A stretch of 64,000 bases of DNA from Clostridium aceticum (lineage in GTDB: Bacteria; Bacillota; Clostridia; Peptostreptococcales; Natronincolaceae): the NCBI RefSeq assembly GCF_001042715.1, contig NZ_CP009687.1:62001-126000 (forward strand), written 5' to 3'. A model generated the notes under the pieces. It ran no database searches. It had not been told where the DNA came from and saw only the letters and a list, made by a program, of their open reading frames with translations. The translations under genes and the position numbers were made by a program. This document shows, piece after piece, positions 15,205 through 24,106 of the stretch (positions within the stretch are counted from its first letter, which is position 1; each line of letters begins with the position of its first letter).

Positions 15205-17166
15205 ATGAGTAAAGGAACCTATTATTTAACCACACCAATTTATTATCCCAGTGCTAAACTGCACATAGGCCATACCTATACAACCGTAGCATCAGATGTT
15301 TTAGCCAGATTTAAGCGGTTTACAGGCTATGATGTGCAATTTTTGACAGGAACCGACGAGCACGGTGAAAAAATCCAAAAAGCTGCCAGTCAAAAAGGTA
15401 TGGCACCTAAAGAATATGTAGATGAAATTGTAAGGGATATTAAAGATATATGGAAAAGAATGGACATATCTTATGATATCTTTATTCGAACCACTGACGA
15501 ACACCATGTAAAAAGTGTCCAGAAGATTTTTCAAAAACTCTATGATCAGGGAGATATCTATAAAGGAGAATATGAAGGATGGTATTGTACCCCTTGTGAA
15601 TCCTTTTGGACAAAAACTCAGTTAAAAGAAGAAAAACTCTGTCCTGACTGTGGCAGACCTGCTGAGTTGGCGAAGGAAGAGGCATACTTTTTCAAACTAT
15701 CGAAATATCAAGATAGACTAATTCAATACTTTGAGGAACATCCAGAAATTTGCCTTCCTGAGTCAAGAAAGAATGAAATGCTAAATAACTTTTTAAAGGC
15801 AGGATTAGAAGATTTAGCTGTATCTAGAACCAGCTTTGATTGGGGCATCCCAGTGCCTTTTGATCCAAAGCATGTTATCTATGTATGGATTGATGCACTA
15901 TCCAACTATATCACAGCTTTAGGCTATGGTTCAGATAATCAAGAAAAATATGAGAAATATTGGCCTGCAAACGTTCATATCATGGCAAAGGAAATCATCA
16001 GATTTCATACGATTATTTGGCCGGCAATGTTGATGGCTTTAGGTGAGCCGCTGCCTAAAATGGTCTATGGACACGGGTGGATTATGTTTGGCGATGACAA
16101 AATGTCAAAGTCTAAGGGGAACATTGTTTATCCAGAACCGCTTATTGAAAGATATGGGCTTGATGCACTGAAATATTTCTTACTAAGAGAATTCACTTTT
16201 GGCTATGACGGAACCTATACCAACAGAAGTTTTGTTAATCGATTGAATGCTGACTTATCCAATGATTTAGGAAACCTAGTAAGTCGAAGCATTACTATGA
16301 TTGAAAAATATAATGACGGTATCATTCCAGAAGGAAAAACAGCAGGAGCGTTTGACGAGGATTTAAAGCGCATCGCAACTACAGCTGCTGAGAAGGTAGA
16401 AAAAGCCATAGACAAGCTTCAATTTCACGAAGGATTAGAAGAAATTTGGAAGGTAATCCGTAGAGTGAATAAATATATTGACGAAACTACCCCTTGGATT
16501 TTGGCAAAGGAAGAGGCAAATAAAGAAAAATTAGATACTGTACTGTATAACTTAGCTGATAGTCTTCGTATTATTTCTATACTAATAAAGCCTTTTATGG
16601 AGGCAACTACTACAAAGATATGGACACAGTTAGGTATAGACAAAGAACAGTGTACAAGCTGGGAGGATGCTGCTGTATTTGGTAAGATTCCTGTTGGAAC
16701 TCAAGTACAAAGGGGAGAAATTCTTTTTCCTAGGCTAGAGGTAGAAAAAGAAGTTGAAGAACTAGAGAAAATAAACCAGGCTTACTTTAAAAAGATTAAT
16801 GGTATTCAAGAAGAAGAAGAAACAGTAGAGATGGAAGCAAAAGAGGAAATTACCATCGATGATTTCGATAAGCTAGAGTTAAGGGTAGCAAAAGTAATAA
16901 AAGCAGAGAAACATCCTAAAGCTGATAGATTACTGGTATTGCAGCTGCAAGTAGGAAATGAAACCAGACAGGTTGTTTCAGGTATTGCACAGCATTATAA
17001 ACCCGAGGATATGGTGGGTAAATCAGTGATTTTAGTGGCAAATCTAAAACCTGTAAAACTAAGAGGTATAGAATCAAGAGGAATGATTTTGGCTGCTTCT
17101 AATGACAAAAAACTTGTACTAGGAACGATTGATTCAGAGATGCCAGCAGGAACACTGATGAGCTAA
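15205..17166 (+). CDS. metG: Methionyl-tRNA synthetase
   Basis: MetG charges tRNA-Met. The 653-aa protein has the HIGH motif in [10 protein letters not shown], a zinc region with CTPC and [13 protein letters not shown] and the KMSKS loop [10 protein letters not shown]. The C-terminal EMAP-like tRNA-binding domain starts near residue 545 ([16 protein letters not shown]). Expression is governed by the T-box upstream. In the 133 bp between terminator and gene there is a short GGCGAACACAGGTCGCCCC stretch that resembles widespread intergenic repeats. Confidence 0.96.
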   Translation: MSKGTYYLTTPIYYPSAKLHIGHTYTTVASDVLARFKRFTGYDVQFLTGTDEHGEKIQKAASQKGMAPKEYVDEIVRDIKDIWKRMDISYDIFIRTTDEHHVKSVQKIFQKLYDQGDIYKGEYEGWYCTPCESFWTKTQLKEEKLCPDCGRPAELAKEEAYFFKLSKYQDRLIQYFEEHPEICLPESRKNEMLNNFLKAGLEDLAVSRTSFDWGIPVPFDPKHVIYVWIDALSNYITALGYGSDNQEKYEKYWPANVHIMAKEIIRFHTIIWPAMLMALGEPLPKMVYGHGWIMFGDDKMSKSKGNIVYPEPLIERYGLDALKYFLLREFTFGYDGTYTNRSFVNRLNADLSNDLGNLVSRSITMIEKYNDGIIPEGKTAGAFDEDLKRIATTAAEKVEKAIDKLQFHEGLEEIWKVIRRVNKYIDETTPWILAKEEANKEKLDTVLYNLADSLRIISILIKPFMEATTTKIWTQLGIDKEQCTSWEDAAVFGKIPVGTQVQRGEILFPRLEVEKEVEELEKINQAYFKKINGIQEEEETVEMEAKEEITIDDFDKLELRVAKVIKAEKHPKADRLLVLQLQVGNETRQVVSGIAQHYKPEDMVGKSVILVANLKPVKLRGIESRGMILAASNDKKLVLGTIDSEMPAGTLMS

Positions 17167-17178
17167 AGGAGGGGTTGA

Positions 17179-17946
17179 ATGCTTTTTGATAGTCACGCTC
17201 ATCTAGACGATATCCGTTTTGATGAGGATCGAGAAGAAATCATCATAGAGGCAAAGAAAAAGGGTTTGCAATATATTCTCAATCCTGGAGCAGATTTGCA
17301 AACATCTATAAAGGCAGTAGATTTATCAGAAAAATATGATATGGTTTATGCCGCAGTAGGGGTGCATCCTCATGACGTTAAGGACATGGATGATAATACT
17401 TTAGCTACATTAAAGTCTCTTTGCAGCAGAAAAAAGGTTGTAGCCATAGGAGAAATTGGACTAGACTTTCATTATGACCATTCTCCTAGAGAAGACCAAA
17501 GAAAATGGTTTAGGAGACAGATAGAGCTAGCAAAGGAAGTGAAACTTCCTATTATTATTCATGACCGAGAAGCTCACGGGGAAGTCTTTGATATAGTAGA
17601 AGAGTACGATGCTGGAAAAATAGGCTGTGTTATGCACTGCTACTCTGGAAGTGTAGAAATGGCAAAGGAGTACATTAAAAGGGGAATTTATATTTCTCTA
17701 GCGGGTCCGGTAACTTTTAAAAATGCCAAAAAGACCTATGAGGTGGCCCAACATATACCATTAGAGTGGCTGTTAGTAGAGACGGATTGTCCTTACTTAG
17801 CACCAGTTCCTCATAGAGGCAAGAGAAATGAGCCAGCCTATGTCTCTTATGTAGCTAATAGGATTGCAGAAGCAAAGGGGATATCCTTTGAAGAAGTAGC
17901 AAAAAAAACCAATGAAAATGCTCGAAAGCTTTTTAAAATTATCTAA
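17179..17946 (+). CDS. tatD: TatD family metal-dependent DNase
   Basis: TatD-type hydrolases are metal-dependent 3'-5' exonucleases. The 255-aa protein has the metal-binding FDSHAHLDD at the start, AIGEIGLDFHYD, the histidine in IIIHDREAHGE, MHCYSGS, and ETDCPYLAPVPHRGKRNEP. It follows metG by 12 bp with AAAGGAGGGG before the ATG, so it shares the metG transcript, as in Bacillus (metS-yabD). Confidence 0.94.
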   Translation: MLFDSHAHLDDIRFDEDREEIIIEAKKKGLQYILNPGADLQTSIKAVDLSEKYDMVYAAVGVHPHDVKDMDDNTLATLKSLCSRKKVVAIGEIGLDFHYDHSPREDQRKWFRRQIELAKEVKLPIIIHDREAHGEVFDIVEEYDAGKIGCVMHCYSGSVEMAKEYIKRGIYISLAGPVTFKNAKKTYEVAQHIPLEWLLVETDCPYLAPVPHRGKRNEPAYVSYVANRIAEAKGISFEEVAKKTNENARKLFKII

Positions 17947-17972
17947 AATACGTACCATAGAAGAAAAGAGAA

Positions 17973-18007
17973 AACAGCAGATTCCTGTAGGAAACTGTTG
18001 TTTTTTT
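17973..18007 (+). terminator. Terminator after tatD
   Basis: AACAGCAG and CTGTTGTT pair outside an inner TTCC/GGAA stem and are followed by seven T residues. Confidence 0.75.
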
Positions 18008-18158
18008 GATGTCTTATTTCCTCGAAGGAGTTTTGTTGATAAAAAAGAAAAAAACTGATACAATGATGTGGAAATATTTATAAGTAAATACAATATATAG
18101 TATTTATTAGTAATTAATATATAAGTTGCAAAGGTTTTATTGTAACGTATATATCATT

Positions 18159-18268
18159 AGCGTTAACCTAAGCCATAATTTGGCATCCTTCGTTATTCCA
18201 AGATCCTTCGCTACACTCAGGATGACGGTTCGAGAGAGTTTTAGTAATAATTGTATTAAGTTAACGCT
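18159..18268. repeat. Family A palindromic repeat, copy 3
   Basis: It is bounded by AGCGTTAACCTAA and TTAAGTTAACGCT, with two CCTTCG...CAGGATGAC modules inside. Apart from the tatD terminator it is the only structure in the 17947-18308 gap. Confidence 0.85.
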
Positions 18269-18308
18269 TATGACTTATATATAAAACTTACTAAGGGAGT
18301 GAAGTACT

Positions 18309-19280
18309 GTGAAAAAGAATCAAATAGCAATAATATTAGCTTTTATATTAGTTTTTTCTATGACAACGGCAGTGATGGCAGATACAAGTACAATAGATGT
18401 AAATCATGAAGAGGCTATAGATGTTACACAAGAAGGAATGACTGCTACTGAAATGCTGGAAAAAGCATCAGAAGAATTACTGGGGTTTAAGACAATGAAC
18501 TACATCCTTGACATGGATATGAAGTCTCATGTGATAGAGAGAGCAGAGGAGGGCCTAAAGGAAGCAGATATGATAATACATATGCTTCAGGAGGGGGCTG
18601 TGGATCTTGAAAGTAATAAGGTTTATGTGGTAAGTACTTCAAAAGCTATGGCGGGGGAGGAAGAAATAGATACTGTTACAGAATTATTTATAGATAACTA
18701 TGATATTTATATGAAGTTCCCTGGAACAGATCAGTGGCTAAAAAGCAGTATTGATCCTATGATGCAGGAATTACAAGCTTTATTAGGAACCAATATAGAA
18801 AACAATGTGGGGATTTCTAAACAACAAATGGCGTTGTTTGGAATGAGAGCCACCTACTTGCCAGAAGAAAAAATTAACGGAGAGGAGTATTATGTTGTCC
18901 TATTGACAGTAGATAAAGAAGCATTCAAGGCTGCAGCCGATGAAATTATTAAAGCTACAGTAGAAATCACCCAACAACTAATAAAAGCAGAAGAAGTATC
19001 TTCTGAGGAGGAAGAAGAAATGCGGCAAGAGATAGAAACCATGGTAAAAGAACTGATTTATGGCATGGATATGGAGATAGAATATACATGCTACATTCAT
19101 AAAGATACTAAAAACCTGGAAAAAATGGGTATTGTTCAAAGGATGAATATGATGTCGGGAATTGTAGAAATCCATACTACCAGTACAGGTACCTTTAAAT
19201 ACTATGCCTTTGATGAAGAAATAAGCTTTCCAAACATTCCTCAAGAGGAGATTATAGAAGGACTTTTGGTCAATAATTGA
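18309..19280 (+). CDS. Secreted protein, DUF6612/LppX-like, unknown function
   Basis: This 323-aa protein has a signal peptide with a hydrophobic core (IAIILAFILVFSMTTAV) and a cleavage site near MADTST; there is no lipobox. The mature part is acidic and alternates amphipathic strands with helices, like the LppX/LolA-related DUF6612 proteins that share the 'MKFPGTDQWLK' style of strand. The start is GTG at 18309, seven bases after AAGGGAGTG. Function is not known; binding of a hydrophobic ligand at the membrane surface is a guess. Confidence 0.65.
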   Translation: MKKNQIAIILAFILVFSMTTAVMADTSTIDVNHEEAIDVTQEGMTATEMLEKASEELLGFKTMNYILDMDMKSHVIERAEEGLKEADMIIHMLQEGAVDLESNKVYVVSTSKAMAGEEEIDTVTELFIDNYDIYMKFPGTDQWLKSSIDPMMQELQALLGTNIENNVGISKQQMALFGMRATYLPEEKINGEEYYVVLLTVDKEAFKAAADEIIKATVEITQQLIKAEEVSSEEEEEMRQEIETMVKELIYGMDMEIEYTCYIHKDTKNLEKMGIVQRMNMMSGIVEIHTTSTGTFKYYAFDEEISFPNIPQEEIIEGLLVNN

Positions 19281-19298
19281 AAAAATATGTTGTTTATA

Positions 19299-19335
19299 AA
19301 GAGTTCAGTGACAAATTGCTGAACTTTTCCTTTTT
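19299..19335 (+). terminator. Terminator after the secreted protein gene
   Basis: AGTTCAG and CTGAACT pair around an 11-base loop (arms can extend to AAGAGTTCAG/CTGAACTTTT), followed by CCTTTTT. Confidence 0.7.
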
Positions 19336-19540
19336 ATTCAACGAATTTCCTGGGAAATTTTTAGTATTCACTAAGATACATATAGTTTTACTGTAAGAAC
19401 AACTTTGTATTGACAAAAGACTTGCTGTTTTGACATAAACATTCTAAAGTGATAAAACTAAAAGCAATGCATATAATGAATCATGGCCTATGGGAGAGTA
19501 TTTTTGAAGGGGGAAAATTTATTTTTGGACAGCGGGGCTA
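19336..19540. other. Non-coding stretch without recognised content
   Basis: This is the first part of the long 19281-20050 gap. A TTGACA/TAAAAC pair with 17 bp spacing near 19434-19462 may be a weak promoter. I see no gene; the short frame running into repeat B3 is not convincing. Confidence 0.35.
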
Positions 19541-19642
19541 TGGGGACATCCTCCACTACCCTCAGGGTGACAATCCTTACCCAGCCTGACGCTGGTCTGG
19601 TAGGTATGGTTTTTATATGTTTGAGGAACTGTCCCCGTGGCG
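19541..19642. repeat. Family B repeat, shortened copy 3
   Basis: TGGGGAC at the left and GTCCCCGTGG at the right are the family's outer arms, with TGGTTTTTATATGTTTGAGGA before the right arm. Most of the inner unit is deleted; only CCCTCAGGGTGACAATCC remains. Confidence 0.75.
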
Positions 19643-19770
19643 TAAAGTTCCACAATTTAAGCTATCAGGTTTAGTATCTATATACCTAAACAAAGAAGTT
19701 ATAAAAAAGGAATTAAAGGGAAATAATTCCTACTAACATCGTTAACTACTTCCAGTTAATGGTTAAAAGT

Positions 19771-19799
19771 TTGACAAACAAATGATAATGACATAAAAT
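19771..19799 (+). promoter_or_regulatory. Promoter of the G5/3D-domain gene
   Basis: TTGACA at 19771-19776 and TAAAAT at 19794-19799 are 17 bp apart. This predicts a leader RNA of about 245 nt before the start codon at 20051. Confidence 0.65.
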
Positions 19800-19891
19800 G
19801 ATAGAAACTTATTCCCTAGGCATACAGTTCATTAATATAGTGGAAGATGAACTGCTGTAGGAAAAACTGTATTTTATTCTTTCAAGTGTAC

Positions 19892-20007
19892 TATAGATGC
19901 GGGCTTTTAAAGTTAAATTTTAATACACACGGTCTACGGTTTCGCCCCAAAATCAGGGCTGCAAATGTAGTCCTTAGTATATTGAAATTTAGGAACCTAC
20001 ATCTATA
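19892..20007 (+). ncRNA. Unassigned structured RNA motif, copy 2, before the G5/3D gene
   Basis: Three nested stems can be drawn: TATAGATG/CATCTATA (19892-19899 with 20000-20007), a 13-bp stem 19913-19925 with 19980-19992, and an inner imperfect hairpin from GGTCTACGGTTTCGCCC to GGGCTGCAAATGTAGTCC. GGTCTA-GGTTT and CTTAGTATATTGAAATTTA are shared with the metG leader motif. No terminator follows, so control of translation or processing is more likely than attenuation. The class is unknown to me. Confidence 0.5.
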
Positions 20008-20050
20008 CTAAAGTGGAAGAGTACAATACAAGAAAACAGGAGGAATATGT

Positions 20051-21094
20051 ATGGAAACTTTTTTAGGTGGTAAGGATTTTTTGAAGGGAGTTAACAAAAA
20101 AGCCTTTATTGCTGTAGTTTTCCTAGCAACACTATTAGTTAGCTTTGGGTTATTAGCTATGAGAAAAAATGTGACAATTGTTTATGATGGAAAGGAAGAA
20201 AGCGTTGTAACTTTTGCCAGTACTGTAGAAACTCTTATAAACAAGCAGGGCATAGAAGTTTTAGAGGCAGACAAGGTTGTACCAGGTCTTCAAGAAAAGC
20301 TGAAAGAAGATACACGAATTGTTATTCATAGAGCCTTTGAAATTCAATTAATAGACGGTCAACAGCAAAAAAGCATTACCACAGCAGAAGAAACTGTAGA
20401 GGATTTAATCAAGACATTAGATCTGAAACTAGGGGAAAAAGACAAAGTTCAGCCGGATTTACATACTACGTTAAATCCAGGAGATACAGTAGAAGTGATA
20501 AGGGTAACTGAAGAAATTCTTGTAGAGAATCAAGAAGTTCCCTTTCAAACAACGATTAAGTATAATGAAGATTTAGAGCTTGGAACAACAAAAAGGCTTC
20601 AAGAAGGAGTACCGGGTTTAAAAGAAATAAAGCTGGGAATTACTTATGAAAATAATGTTGAGGTAGCAAGAGACGTAATAGAAGAAAACATTATAAAAGA
20701 AGCCGTCAATGAAATCATTGAAAAGGGAACAGGAAACATTTTAGTAACATCTAGGGGAGATTCAAGAAGATACAGGGAAGTAATCGTCATGGAGGCTTCG
20801 GCCTATACTGCTGATTATGAAAGTACAGGCAAAAGACCAGGAGATCCTTACTTTGGTATTACGGGTAGTGGCACACAAGTAAGACCAGGTGTAGTAGCAG
20901 TAGACCCTAGAGTTATACCACTGGGATCAAAGTTATATATAGAGTCATTGGATAGAACACCTAGTTATGGGGTGGCCAGTGCAGAAGACACAGGTGGAGC
21001 TATTAAAGGGAATAAGATAGATCTTTACTTCGAAAATCGTTCAGAAGCCTTGCGTTTTGGTCGAAGAAAAGTTAAAGTTTATATATTAGATTAG
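20051..21094 (+). CDS. yabE: YabE-like G5/3D-domain cell wall protein
   Basis: This 347-aa protein has an N-terminal membrane anchor (residues 18-37), two DUF348 repeats (VTIVYDGKEESVVTFAS and FEIQLIDGQQQKSITTAE), a G5 domain and a C-terminal 3D domain with three conserved aspartates (VAVDPRVIPLG, AEDTGGAIKGNKIDLYF). The 3D domain resembles lytic transglycosylases of the resuscitation-factor type, so it probably remodels peptidoglycan. Order metG-tatD-yabE-rnmV-ksgA is as in Bacillus. A long structured leader precedes it. Confidence 0.88.
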   Translation: METFLGGKDFLKGVNKKAFIAVVFLATLLVSFGLLAMRKNVTIVYDGKEESVVTFASTVETLINKQGIEVLEADKVVPGLQEKLKEDTRIVIHRAFEIQLIDGQQQKSITTAEETVEDLIKTLDLKLGEKDKVQPDLHTTLNPGDTVEVIRVTEEILVENQEVPFQTTIKYNEDLELGTTKRLQEGVPGLKEIKLGITYENNVEVARDVIEENIIKEAVNEIIEKGTGNILVTSRGDSRRYREVIVMEASAYTADYESTGKRPGDPYFGITGSGTQVRPGVVAVDPRVIPLGSKLYIESLDRTPSYGVASAEDTGGAIKGNKIDLYFENRSEALRFGRRKVKVYILD

Positions 21095-21098
21095 TAAG

Positions 21099-21128
21099 TG
21101 ATAGCGGAGAATACATTCTCCGCTATCA
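21099..21128 (+). terminator. Hairpin after yabE
   Basis: A near-perfect palindrome, TGATAGCGGAGAAT and ATTCTCCGCTATCA, stands 4 bp after the stop codon. The T tract is weak (TTTATC), so it may only partly separate yabE from rnmV. Confidence 0.65.
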
Positions 21129-21192
21129 TTTATCTAGGGATAAACCCATAGAACATGGGAGAATTAACATTTATAAAGAAGGAGATACAAAG

Positions 21193-21729
21193 GTGATTAA
21201 AGAAATTATTGTTGTAGAAGGTAAGGATGATGTAGCTGCTATAAAAAGAGCTGTTGAGGCAGAAACCATCATAACAGGAGGCTTTGCCCTAACTCCAGCA
21301 ACGATGGAACGGATCAAGACAGCAGCAAAAAAGAGAGGCGTTATTATTTTTACAGATCCAGACTTTGCGGGGGAGAAAATTAGAAATACCATTGCTTCAC
21401 AAGTTCCTAACTGCAAACATGCTTTTCTTCCAAAAGAAAAAGCTTTGAAAGATGGAAATATCGGTATTGAAAATGCTTCTCCAGAAAATATTCTAATTGC
21501 ATTAAAAAACGCTAGAAGCCAAACAATAGAAAAAAGGCAGGAATTCCTACAAAAAGATTTAATAGCCGCAGGTCTAATTGGTAATCCTCAAGCGGCTTAC
21601 AGAAGAGATGAGATGGGAAAACTATTGGGCATAGGTTATGGTAACGCAAAACAATTTTTAAATCGCTTAAATCATTATGGTGTTACAAGAGAAGAATGGC
21701 AGGAAGCTTTAAAAAAGTTGGAAAAGTAG
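21193..21729 (+). CDS. rnmV: Ribonuclease M5
   Basis: RNase M5 matures 5S rRNA. The 178-aa protein has the TOPRIM domain at its N-terminus, with the glutamate in IIVVEGKDDVAAIKRAV and the DxD-type acidic motif in IIFTDPDFAGEKIR. The start is GTG at 21193 after AAGGAG. The ksgA ribosome site lies just before and after its stop codon. Confidence 0.93.
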   Translation: MIKEIIVVEGKDDVAAIKRAVEAETIITGGFALTPATMERIKTAAKKRGVIIFTDPDFAGEKIRNTIASQVPNCKHAFLPKEKALKDGNIGIENASPENILIALKNARSQTIEKRQEFLQKDLIAAGLIGNPQAAYRRDEMGKLLGIGYGNAKQFLNRLNHYGVTREEWQEALKKLEK

Positions 21730-21740
21730 AGGAGATACTT

Positions 21741-22604
21741 ATGGATAAAATAGCATCACCTAAAAAAACAAAAGAAATCATAGAACAGTATCAGTTTAAG
21801 TTTTCTAAAAGCTTAGGACAAAATTTTTTAATTGATCAAAACATATTGGAAAAAATTGTAGAAGGAGCAGGTGTTACTAAGGAAGATGATGTTATAGAAG
21901 TAGGGCCTGGCATCGGAAGTTTGACACAGCATATTGCAGAAAAAGGGAAATCTGTAGTAGCCATTGAAATAGACAGAAGCCTTTTACCTATTCTAAAAAA
22001 TACCTTGCAAGCTTATGATAATGTAGAAGTTATTCATGAAGACGTGCTAAAACTAGATCTTCATCATCTAATACAGGAAAAGTTTCACGGGAAAAAAGTA
22101 AAGGTAATAGCCAACCTACCTTACTACGTTACTACACCTATTGTTATGAAGTTTTTAGAAGAGAAGGTACCATTGCTTTCCATGACCGTCATGATTCAAC
22201 AAGAGGTAGCGAGACGAATGGAAGCAAAACCCTCCACCAAAGATTATGGAGCACTTTCTATAGCGGTGCAGTATTATTGTCAACCTAAAATACTGCTGAA
22301 GGTTCCACCTTCTGTATTTATTCCACAGCCTAAGGTGGATTCTACGGTAATAAGGTTAGATGTATTAGAAAAACCAAAGGTGCATGTAGATAATGAGAAA
22401 CTTTTCTTTTCTCTAGTGAAGGATGCCTTTGGAAAACGGAGAAAAACCTTGTTAAATGCTCTAAGCACAGGGACATTAGGTTATAGCAAAGCATTGGTAA
22501 AAGAAGTGTTACAAAAGGCAGGAATTGAAGAACAAAGACGAGGAGAAACATTAACGATAGAAGAGTTTGCAACTTTAGCCAATAGTTTTTCTGCTAGTGT
22601 ATAG
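21741..22604 (+). CDS. ksgA: 16S rRNA dimethyladenosine transferase
   Basis: KsgA dimethylates two adjacent adenosines at the 3' end of 16S rRNA. The 287-aa protein has KSLGQNFLIDQNIL, the SAM motif EVGPGIGSLT and the catalytic NLPYYVTTPI. The ATG at 21741 follows AGAGGAGA, 11 bp after rnmV; an open extension to 21696 is rejected because it overlaps rnmV without a ribosome site. Confidence 0.95.
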   Translation: MDKIASPKKTKEIIEQYQFKFSKSLGQNFLIDQNILEKIVEGAGVTKEDDVIEVGPGIGSLTQHIAEKGKSVVAIEIDRSLLPILKNTLQAYDNVEVIHEDVLKLDLHHLIQEKFHGKKVKVIANLPYYVTTPIVMKFLEEKVPLLSMTVMIQQEVARRMEAKPSTKDYGALSIAVQYYCQPKILLKVPPSVFIPQPKVDSTVIRLDVLEKPKVHVDNEKLFFSLVKDAFGKRRKTLLNALSTGTLGYSKALVKEVLQKAGIEEQRRGETLTIEEFATLANSFSASV

Positions 22605-22697
22605 GGATTACTGGATTTTATAGCAACTATTTCTCTCCTTTTACATATATTAATAAAAAGGTCTGAAGTTTTATGAATATATGAAGGGGGCGAATCA

Positions 22698-24002
22698 GTG
22701 AAAAGACGATATAGAAGATATTTTGTTATGCTAGAAGAAGAAGACAAAGGCTATAGTATTTCGAAGTCAGAAGGCACTAAAGGCTATGGAAAAATAGAGG
22801 TGCGTAATAATAATGGAACCCTATCATTACACTGTCAAAATCTAAAAAAGCTTGAGGAAAAGAAAGAAAGTTATCGACTGTATTTAATCCAGACAAAAAA
22901 TGTCTTAGAACCTATTGTTGTAGACATCGGCCCAGTGAAGGTGGAAGGCAGTGGTAAAGGTGAAATTATATGGGAGTTTAACTCGGAAAATGTGAAGGGC
23001 TCTAAAAAAACAATAGAAGACTTTGATACACTTACCCTTGTAGTAGAAACAATTGAAGAATCCCAAAGAGTAATCATACCTTTGGTAGGATATATACATA
23101 AGGAAAAAACCAATTGGAGAGCAGCATTGCAAAAAAATCTATTCATTGCTAGCGAAGTAAAAAAAGAAAAACCTGTAGATTTTCAAAGAAGTGCAGAAAA
23201 GGTCCAAGAAAAATCAGAAGAAAAAATCCAAGTAAAACCAGAAGAAAAGATGCAAGAAAAATTAGAAGAAAAGGTAAAAGTAGATAAGCCAAAACAAGAA
23301 AAGTTGAAAGAAGAAAAACCTAAAGAAGAAAAATCTAAAGAAGAAAAATCTAAAGAAGAAAAACCAATAGAACCAGCCAAAGAAAAAATCAAGGAAGATC
23401 AGCTTAAAGAAGAAAAGACGCAGGAAAGTAATTCTTTGGAAATAAAGGAGAATTCGCTGGAAGAAAATTTATCACATAAAAAGCCAGAAAGTCAATATAG
23501 CTTTGAAAAGGATTGGGATATTGCCGCTAAGGAGATTCCTCCATTACAGAAATACATTGAGAGCACACTAAAGGTATTTCCTAGAGTAGAACCTTTTGAT
23601 GAAAAATTGCAGGACTATGAGTGGTGGCAAATACAATACAATACCCAGACCATCTACAGAGCCTATATGCCTTTTATTTCTCATATTGAAATGATGATTA
23701 ATCCTTATTATTATCATTACTCCTACTATCTTTCTTCAGAGTATCAAAAGCAACTTTATAGGTATCAACACTATATCTTTGGTGTATGTTATGATGACAA
23801 TAAAAGAGCTAAATACTATATATATGGTATCCCAGGGAAAAAAATTACTAAAGAGCAGCCCTACCAAGGGAAAACAGGATTTGTATATTGGCATCCATCC
23901 CACTACGCTCAGTTTAAACAAGAGGGTTTTGGTTATTGGCTAATGCATATTGATGCTGAAACTGGAAAAATGGTAGAGCCCTTAAGCCAGGAGAATATCT
24001 GA
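22698..24002 (+). CDS. Clostridial protein with K/E-rich linker, unknown function
   Basis: This 434-aa protein has three parts. Residues 1-145 form a beta-rich domain (RYFVMLEEEDKGYSISKSEG) that I associate with a clostridial domain of unknown function (DUF7922-like). Residues about 155-270 are a low-complexity linker of repeating KxEEK units. The C-terminus is rich in Tyr and Trp (YYYHYSYYLSSEYQKQLYRY, GYWLMHIDAETGKM). No signal peptide is seen. It stands where Bacillus has yabG, which may hint at a spore-coat role, but this is only position. Confidence 0.6.
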   Translation: MKRRYRRYFVMLEEEDKGYSISKSEGTKGYGKIEVRNNNGTLSLHCQNLKKLEEKKESYRLYLIQTKNVLEPIVVDIGPVKVEGSGKGEIIWEFNSENVKGSKKTIEDFDTLTLVVETIEESQRVIIPLVGYIHKEKTNWRAALQKNLFIASEVKKEKPVDFQRSAEKVQEKSEEKIQVKPEEKMQEKLEEKVKVDKPKQEKLKEEKPKEEKSKEEKSKEEKPIEPAKEKIKEDQLKEEKTQESNSLEIKENSLEENLSHKKPESQYSFEKDWDIAAKEIPPLQKYIESTLKVFPRVEPFDEKLQDYEWWQIQYNTQTIYRAYMPFISHIEMMINPYYYHYSYYLSSEYQKQLYRYQHYIFGVCYDDNKRAKYYIYGIPGKKITKEQPYQGKTGFVYWHPSHYAQFKQEGFGYWLMHIDAETGKMVEPLSQENI

Positions 24003-24012
24003 TAGATCAACG

Positions 24013-24041
24013 ACTGTAGTGGAGACAATCTCTGCTACAGT
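24013..24041 (+). terminator. Hairpin after the K/E-rich protein gene
   Basis: Thirteen pairs, two of them G-U, join ACTGTAGTGGAGA and TCTCTGCTACAGT. The T tract (TTATTGATTT) is poor. Confidence 0.55.
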
Positions 24042-24106
24042 TATTGATTTGTTACATAGGCTTTAATTTTTTGGAGAAGCTAGAAAAGAGACTAAAAAAG
24101 AGAGGG

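Noticed and set aside
19483-19674. 63-codon frame upstream of yabE
   Set aside because: It runs through repeat B3 and its product has no domain-like pattern.
23180-23410. Tandem KxEEK-coding DNA considered as a CRISPR or satellite array
   Set aside because: The repeats are in frame, short and imperfect and lie within a continuous coding region.
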